DNA from: Vibrio natriegens NBRC 15636 = ATCC 14048 = DSM 759
Lineage (GTDB): Bacteria > Pseudomonadota > Gammaproteobacteria > Enterobacterales > Vibrionaceae
NCBI RefSeq assembly: GCF_035621455.1
Contig: NZ_CP141823.1
Span: forward strand, 1,364,001 to 1,428,000
Length of the DNA stretch: 64,000 nucleotides
Direction of reading: 5' to 3'
This document shows, piece by piece, positions 59,971 through 64,000 of the stretch (its first letter is position 1; every line of letters starts with the position of its first letter). A program made the position numbers and the translations under genes. A model generated the notes under the pieces. It made no database searches and was not told the origin of the DNA. It saw only the letters and a list, made by a program, of their open reading frames with translations.

Positions 59971-61425
59971 TTATGACTGAAGAATTTGAGTTCGATAGCA
60001 TTGCACATCATGATCGAAAACAAACTCCAGATCGTTTTTAATGCTGTCTAAACGGTCTTCCTGATAATGCGAGACATAAAGTAACTGGCTTAAGTTTTCG
60101 CGCGCAATGAGCTCTAAGGTATTCTTGACCAGACGTCGGCCTAAAAAGTCTAACCCTTGATATGGCTCATCCAGAATCAGCAAGGTTGGCTGTTTTACAA
60201 TCGCTCGTGCAATCAGTAACAAGCGTTGCTGTCCGTACTCTAATTGTCGGAACGACGTTTTCTGGTATTGGCTCATATGCAGGATTTCAAGCCACTCTTT
60301 CGCGACTTCTACCTCTTTACGGGTTGGTTGATGGTACAAACCAATCGAGTCATAGAACCCAGACAAAATCACTTCTAATGCGCTGCAGTTAACACGGTAC
60401 TGCAGGTGCAATGCGGAGGAGACCATACCGATGTGTTGCTTGATCTCCCAGATGGTTTCACCCGAGCCGCGCTTTTTACCGAAAATATGGATGTCGTTGC
60501 TGTAACATTGCGGGTGATCGCCGAAGATCATCCCTAGTAACGTACTTTTACCACATCCATTTGGTCCTTTTACCTGCCAGTGTTGGCCTTTGTCGATGCG
60601 CCAATTCAAGTCTGTAAAAATCTTTTTATCGGTATATTCGACGTGACCATTTTTCAGCTCAAAGATCGGGTTTTCAAAATGGGTAGCGTGTTGATGCTGG
60701 CGTATAAGTGCCATCATTTCTTCACTTTGTTTCTCCGACTGAGATTTTATTTGCTCAATGATTGGGTGTTGATCCCAGCTTTGTTTATCCATGGTACTGT
60801 CGAGTTTGCCAGCGTTAAACAGAGCAACGCGGTCAATCCACTCTGGCATATCAGATTCACGAGAAAAGGTGATCAGCATTTGTAGCGACTGAGATAATGT
60901 GTACAAATAGTCGGCCAGTGCTGCTCGATGACTGACATCCAATCCGGTAAAAGGGTTGTCCAATAAGACTAAATCAGGCTGTGTGGCCAAAGCGCGTGCC
61001 AGCATCACTCTTCTGGTTTCGCCAGTAGACAACACACGGAAACCACTTTGCTGAAGGTGCGAGAGATCGAGCTCTTCGATAAGTTTTAGAGTCAGCGCTT
61101 CATCCTGACAGCGTTCAAATATTAACGCATAGACGGTGCTGCCTTGGTCAATTCGGTCGAGAAAGTCGGTGTCATCTTTTTTGAGTTCAGAATCGAGCAG
61201 TCGCTGTTGTTCAGACAAAGAGACTTGGGCTACTTTTAATCCGCCAAGATCTAACGTGCCATCGATTGGCAAAAGCTCCCCACAAAGTAAGTCCCCAAGC
61301 AAAGAACCGATATCTCCTTCGGCACTGAAAATGCCCCAGCAATGTCCGCTTTCTATTTTCCAATGCTCAATGGTTAAGTTGGAGGTGTTCCCTTTTGCAA
61401 TTACGTTGTCTAAACAAATCTTCAC
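59971..61425 (-). CDS. ModF-like tandem ABC ATPase
   Basis: 484 aa with two ABC domains and no membrane helices. Domain 2 has an intact P-loop G-P-N-G-C-G-K-S (286-293) and Walker B L-L-I-L-D-E-P. Domain 1 has a broken P-loop, S-A-E-G-D-I-G-S (34-41, no lysine), and Walker B ends L-L-D-N, lacking the catalytic glutamate. It matches the ModF family of photorepair/molybdenum-associated ATPases. No modABC is adjacent. GTG start after GGAAGC. Confidence 0.87.
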   Translation of the reverse strand: MKICLDNVIAKGNTSNLTIEHWKIESGHCWGIFSAEGDIGSLLGDLLCGELLPIDGTLDLGGLKVAQVSLSEQQRLLDSELKKDDTDFLDRIDQGSTVYALIFERCQDEALTLKLIEELDLSHLQQSGFRVLSTGETRRVMLARALATQPDLVLLDNPFTGLDVSHRAALADYLYTLSQSLQMLITFSRESDMPEWIDRVALFNAGKLDSTMDKQSWDQHPIIEQIKSQSEKQSEEMMALIRQHQHATHFENPIFELKNGHVEYTDKKIFTDLNWRIDKGQHWQVKGPNGCGKSTLLGMIFGDHPQCYSNDIHIFGKKRGSGETIWEIKQHIGMVSSALHLQYRVNCSALEVILSGFYDSIGLYHQPTRKEVEVAKEWLEILHMSQYQKTSFRQLEYGQQRLLLIARAIVKQPTLLILDEPYQGLDFLGRRLVKNTLELIARENLSQLLYVSHYQEDRLDSIKNDLEFVFDHDVQCYRTQILQS

Positions 61426-61663
61426 TGTGCTTCCTTTCTTGTATGAACTTTATTTCTTTTTCTTTCTGTTGTTATACCAAGCCTGGGTGACTGGCGTAAA
61501 TAGATGGATCTCAGAGAAGCGGCTTTAAACATGATGCAAATGGCTTTCTCGACAACTTGGTTTAATTGCCCAACAGGAGGCTAAGAACTATTCTTTTCTT
61601 TGTTTATGGGAGCGCGCTCATCGGTCATTAGCGTGGATTAGGTAACAAATTGTAGGAGCTATT

Positions 61664-62317
61664 ATGAGAGCTGGTCTTATGTTATTCACCCTTGTAGCTG
61701 GCTTAGCCACGAGTTCGATCTCGTATGCTGATTCAGCCGAGAGCCGTTGTGATATCTACAAAGCAGGCGATGACAATGCGGAGAAGATGATCGCTTGTAC
61801 TTTTAGTCAGCGCAGTGGTTACATAACAATTAATCGTAGTGATGGCGTTGTGCATGAACTTTCACCAAAAGGCGACACCCCCGGGGAGTTTACCGATCAG
61901 AATAGCAACATGGTTTATCGCCAGAGTGATTTGGGCGATCAGGGCTTAATTTTTCGTTTCCCTGAAGAAAGTGTTTACGTTTACTGGAATACAGATGCGT
62001 TAAATCCGGACGCGAATAATGCGACGTCTCCTTTCTCGACTGATGACTATGATGCAACAACATTATTGCGTTGCCGTGCAGAAGGGCAGGAAGATTTCGG
62101 TACGTGTCCTGCGGGTATCTTACGCATGGAAGACAATCAAGCCAGTATCGTGGTGCAAAGCCCGGCAGGAGAGCAGTTCACGATTAACTTTATGAGCGAT
62201 TACGTAAACGCAACCAACCGAGAAGTGAAAGCGGATTTGGAAGGCGACACCTGGACGGTGGTCATTAATGGTAAAGAAGTTTATCAAGTTCCACTGGCGG
62301 CTATCGAGGGTGGTTAA
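61664..62317 (+). CDS. Secreted hypothetical protein, 217 aa
   Basis: I do not recognise the family. A clear signal peptide ends near S-Y-A-D (residues 20-23). Four cysteines in the mature part (C-D-I-Y, I-A-C-T, L-R-C-R, G-T-C-P) could form two disulfides. The sequence is acidic and strand-rich with no catalytic motif. GTAGGAGC precedes the ATG, and a strong terminator follows. Probably periplasmic. Confidence 0.65.
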   Translation: MRAGLMLFTLVAGLATSSISYADSAESRCDIYKAGDDNAEKMIACTFSQRSGYITINRSDGVVHELSPKGDTPGEFTDQNSNMVYRQSDLGDQGLIFRFPEESVYVYWNTDALNPDANNATSPFSTDDYDATTLLRCRAEGQEDFGTCPAGILRMEDNQASIVVQSPAGEQFTINFMSDYVNATNREVKADLEGDTWTVVINGKEVYQVPLAAIEGG

Positions 62318-62371
62318 TTTTTTATCGAGTGTTTTTCTCTGAACACTAAAGTGCCGAAGGCTGACTCCAAT

Positions 62372-62407
62372 AATGAGCAATGCATTTAGAGTGCATTGCT
62401 CATTTTT
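62372..62407 (+). terminator. Rho-independent terminator
   Basis: AATGAGCAATGCA pairs perfectly with TGCATTGCTCATT around a 7-nt loop, then T-rich. Confidence 0.85.
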
Positions 62408-62559
62408 AACTGCCTTTAGTCCTGATTGATAGCGGGCAATACGAACTCACCCATTTCCTCTAAGACCTCGTTCGCAGGTCGACGTGAAGGTTTGAGGTTC
62501 AGGGCAATATGATGAAGAATCCCCCCCAGTTATCCGAACTTAATTTATTGAGACGTGGA

Positions 62560-63714
62560 TTACTGCTTCCACCATTGAGAGAACGTCTGGTTGTTATCTT
62601 CTAAACCGACGATTTCTCCAATCATTGGTGTCATTAAGCGGTAATCTTGTCGCTGACTTGCCTGAGCGATCCGATCTAGTGGCTCATACCAGGCATGTTT
62701 AGCCAACTTGAATTTACTATTGTGCGAAGGTAATAGTGCTTTTGCGTTGAGATCGTTGGCAGCTTGAGCGACTTCTTCTGGCGTCATATGAATGAATGGC
62801 CAGTTTTTGTTGTATTGGCCAGTTTCAAGCACCGCGATATCGAAGCCGCCGAATTCATTGGCTATTGATTTGAAATGGTCACCATAGCCACTGTCACCAC
62901 CAAGATAGACCTTATGTTGATTCGATACGATGGCAAATGATCCCCAGAGTGTACGATTACGTTTTAGCAATCGGCCTGAAAAGTGCTGTGCTGGAAGGAT
63001 ATGAATTCGGCCCGCTTTCGTTGTTAGTGAATCATACCAGTCGCCTTCCGTGATCTGCTCAGGGCTGAATCCCCATTGAGTGAAATAAGAGCCGACACCA
63101 ATAGGCGTCACAATATGGTCAATTTTCGCTTTCAGCGCGTTAATTGTTGGGTAATCGAGGTGATCCCAGTGATCGTGGGTAATTAACAGATATTCTATTT
63201 CTGGGATGTCATCTGCGCTGTAAACATTGCTACCGGGAAATGCCACGTTGGTGTAGGGAACCGGAGAAGCGTTGTCACTGAATACAGGGTCAATTAAGTA
63301 GCGAATGCCATCTAGCTGGATAAAGTAGCTGGAATGGCCCATCCAGACCATAACATTGTCACGTGGATTCAGACCTAGTAAGTCTGACTTGACTGAAGGC
63401 AAATTGGTTACCGGAACGGCGTCGACAACAGGTTCCGTTAAAAAACGGTAGAACCCCACCAAAGCGCCATCGCTTGACGTGGATACCGGAACCTCCTCAA
63501 TATTGTGAAACTTTCCGTCTACGTATTTTCCCTGGTAACTATCCACTTTCACCTGAGGGGAGGCAAACTGAGGTTGTAGCATATAGGTGTAGACACCAGC
63601 AGCAATAATGGCGAGTAGGGCGATCGCGACTTTGAGTATCTTTCTTAGTTTTAGCCCCAGTCTTTTCGTTTTTGTATGACTTAACTCGACTGTTTGAGCT
63701 TCTGGTTGAGACAT
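62560..63714 (-). CDS. MBL-fold metallohydrolase, NAPE-PLD/UlaG-like
   Basis: 384 aa. One N-terminal helix (about 27-47) anchors the protein. The metallo-beta-lactamase core shows W-M-G-H-S-S-Y-F-I, the metal motif T-H-D-H-W-D-H-L-D (about 179-187), L-G-G-D-S-G-Y-G-D and L-P-S-H-N-S-K-F. The W-x-G-H-S-S start to the domain places it with the NAPE-PLD-like lipid or phosphodiester hydrolases. Likely periplasm-facing. GGAGAACC precedes the ATG. Confidence 0.87.
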   Translation of the reverse strand: MSQPEAQTVELSHTKTKRLGLKLRKILKVAIALLAIIAAGVYTYMLQPQFASPQVKVDSYQGKYVDGKFHNIEEVPVSTSSDGALVGFYRFLTEPVVDAVPVTNLPSVKSDLLGLNPRDNVMVWMGHSSYFIQLDGIRYLIDPVFSDNASPVPYTNVAFPGSNVYSADDIPEIEYLLITHDHWDHLDYPTINALKAKIDHIVTPIGVGSYFTQWGFSPEQITEGDWYDSLTTKAGRIHILPAQHFSGRLLKRNRTLWGSFAIVSNQHKVYLGGDSGYGDHFKSIANEFGGFDIAVLETGQYNKNWPFIHMTPEEVAQAANDLNAKALLPSHNSKFKLAKHAWYEPLDRIAQASQRQDYRLMTPMIGEIVGLEDNNQTFSQWWKQ

Positions 63715-64000
63715 CGGTTCTCCGAATAGTAATGGTGTTTAAGATGACGTTATATTCAAGTTCATACGCTAATCTTCAACAAAGGATGCCGTTATTTTCC
63801 ACAGCTTTACTCTGAGTTTGTCCGCATAATTCCTGAACCGAGTATTTTCATCAATTTACTGTAGAGAATAAAGACCCATTCCTGTGTTATTTTTGCTCAT
63901 TCGTACTATTTTTCGCGCTATATGGAATTTACCGGTGAAATCAGTAAATCGTTAACCTGTAATCCATTTCGCATAGATAGGCTCCAACCCTCTGCTATAT

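Noticed and set aside
1..64000. CRISPR array, tRNA/rRNA genes, insertion sequence, prophage or integron
   Set aside because: Scanning by eye found no regularly spaced direct repeats, cloverleaf with CCA, transposase/integrase-like protein or attC-like repeats.

Overview
The window looks like part of a Vibrio genome of the Harveyi clade (V. parahaemolyticus / V. alginolyticus / V. harveyi type), most likely the second chromosome. This rests on protein-level resemblance (OmpU-like porin, PhhA/PhhB, ArfA, YaeQ, HopJ-family protein, Vibrio-style CSS-EAL and GGDEF/EAL proteins), the base composition and the many short U-tailed terminators. It is inference, because no database search was possible. 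I saw no tRNA, rRNA, CRISPR array, transposase, integrase or phage gene.

Layout. 1-9 kb: a YoaK-type membrane protein, a GFA-fold zinc protein, an unknown anchored protein, an M23 peptidoglycan hydrolase, a GAF-GGDEF-EAL protein, a LysR regulator, two small unknown proteins (one of 44 aa) and a protein with two thioredoxin-like halves. 8.8-9.15 kb: a gene-free stretch rich in inverted repeats with its own minus-strand terminator (candidate small RNA), downstream of a porin (9.2-10.1 kb). 10.5-15.7 kb: an FAH-family hydrolase, an AzlCD exporter with an AraC regulator, a LysE exporter and a phosphohexomutase. 16.0-23.8 kb: a complete caa3-type cytochrome c oxidase locus (coxB with fused cytochrome c, coxA, ctaG, coxC, SURF1, an uncharacterised CxxxC protein, ctaA, ctaB), interrupted by one opposite-strand DUF2909 gene. 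23.8-28.4 kb: envelope folding and redox genes (FKBP, DsbA-like lipoprotein, OmpA-like lipoprotein, anchored glutaredoxin), YaeQ with an unknown partner, a cold-shock protein and arfA.

28.6-33.8 kb: a tightly packed five-gene cassette of a LolA-like periplasmic protein, two FtsX/LolC-type permeases, a LolD-type ATPase and an outer-membrane barrel protein. It has parts in every envelope layer and is the best candidate here for an undescribed transport system. 33.9-44.8 kb: a chemoreceptor, Dps, a HAD phosphatase, a PQQ-type sugar dehydrogenase, an iron alcohol dehydrogenase, ElbB, a YddG-like exporter, a cation-diffusion-facilitator homologue lacking canonical metal ligands, a LysR regulator and a methyltransferase preceded by stacked inverted repeats. 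44.9-54.9 kb: acetoacetyl-CoA synthetase divergent from phhAB (with a TyrR-like box between them), a choice-of-anchor I lipoprotein, small proteins, a stand-alone trpB with a near-consensus TrpR operator, pyroglutamyl peptidase and a COG0523 GTPase. 55-64 kb: an RhlE-like helicase, an IclR regulator with an arginase-fold protein that has lost its metal ligands, a CSS-EAL phosphodiesterase, a ModF-like ATPase with a broken first nucleotide site, a secreted unknown protein and an MBL-fold hydrolase.

Functional threads: aerobic respiration and its assembly factors (16-24 kb); aromatic amino acid use and scavenging (phhAB, acetoacetate activation, trpB, YddG); c-di-GMP signalling (two EAL proteins); envelope biogenesis and redox (M23, FKBP, DsbA-like, Lol-like cassette).
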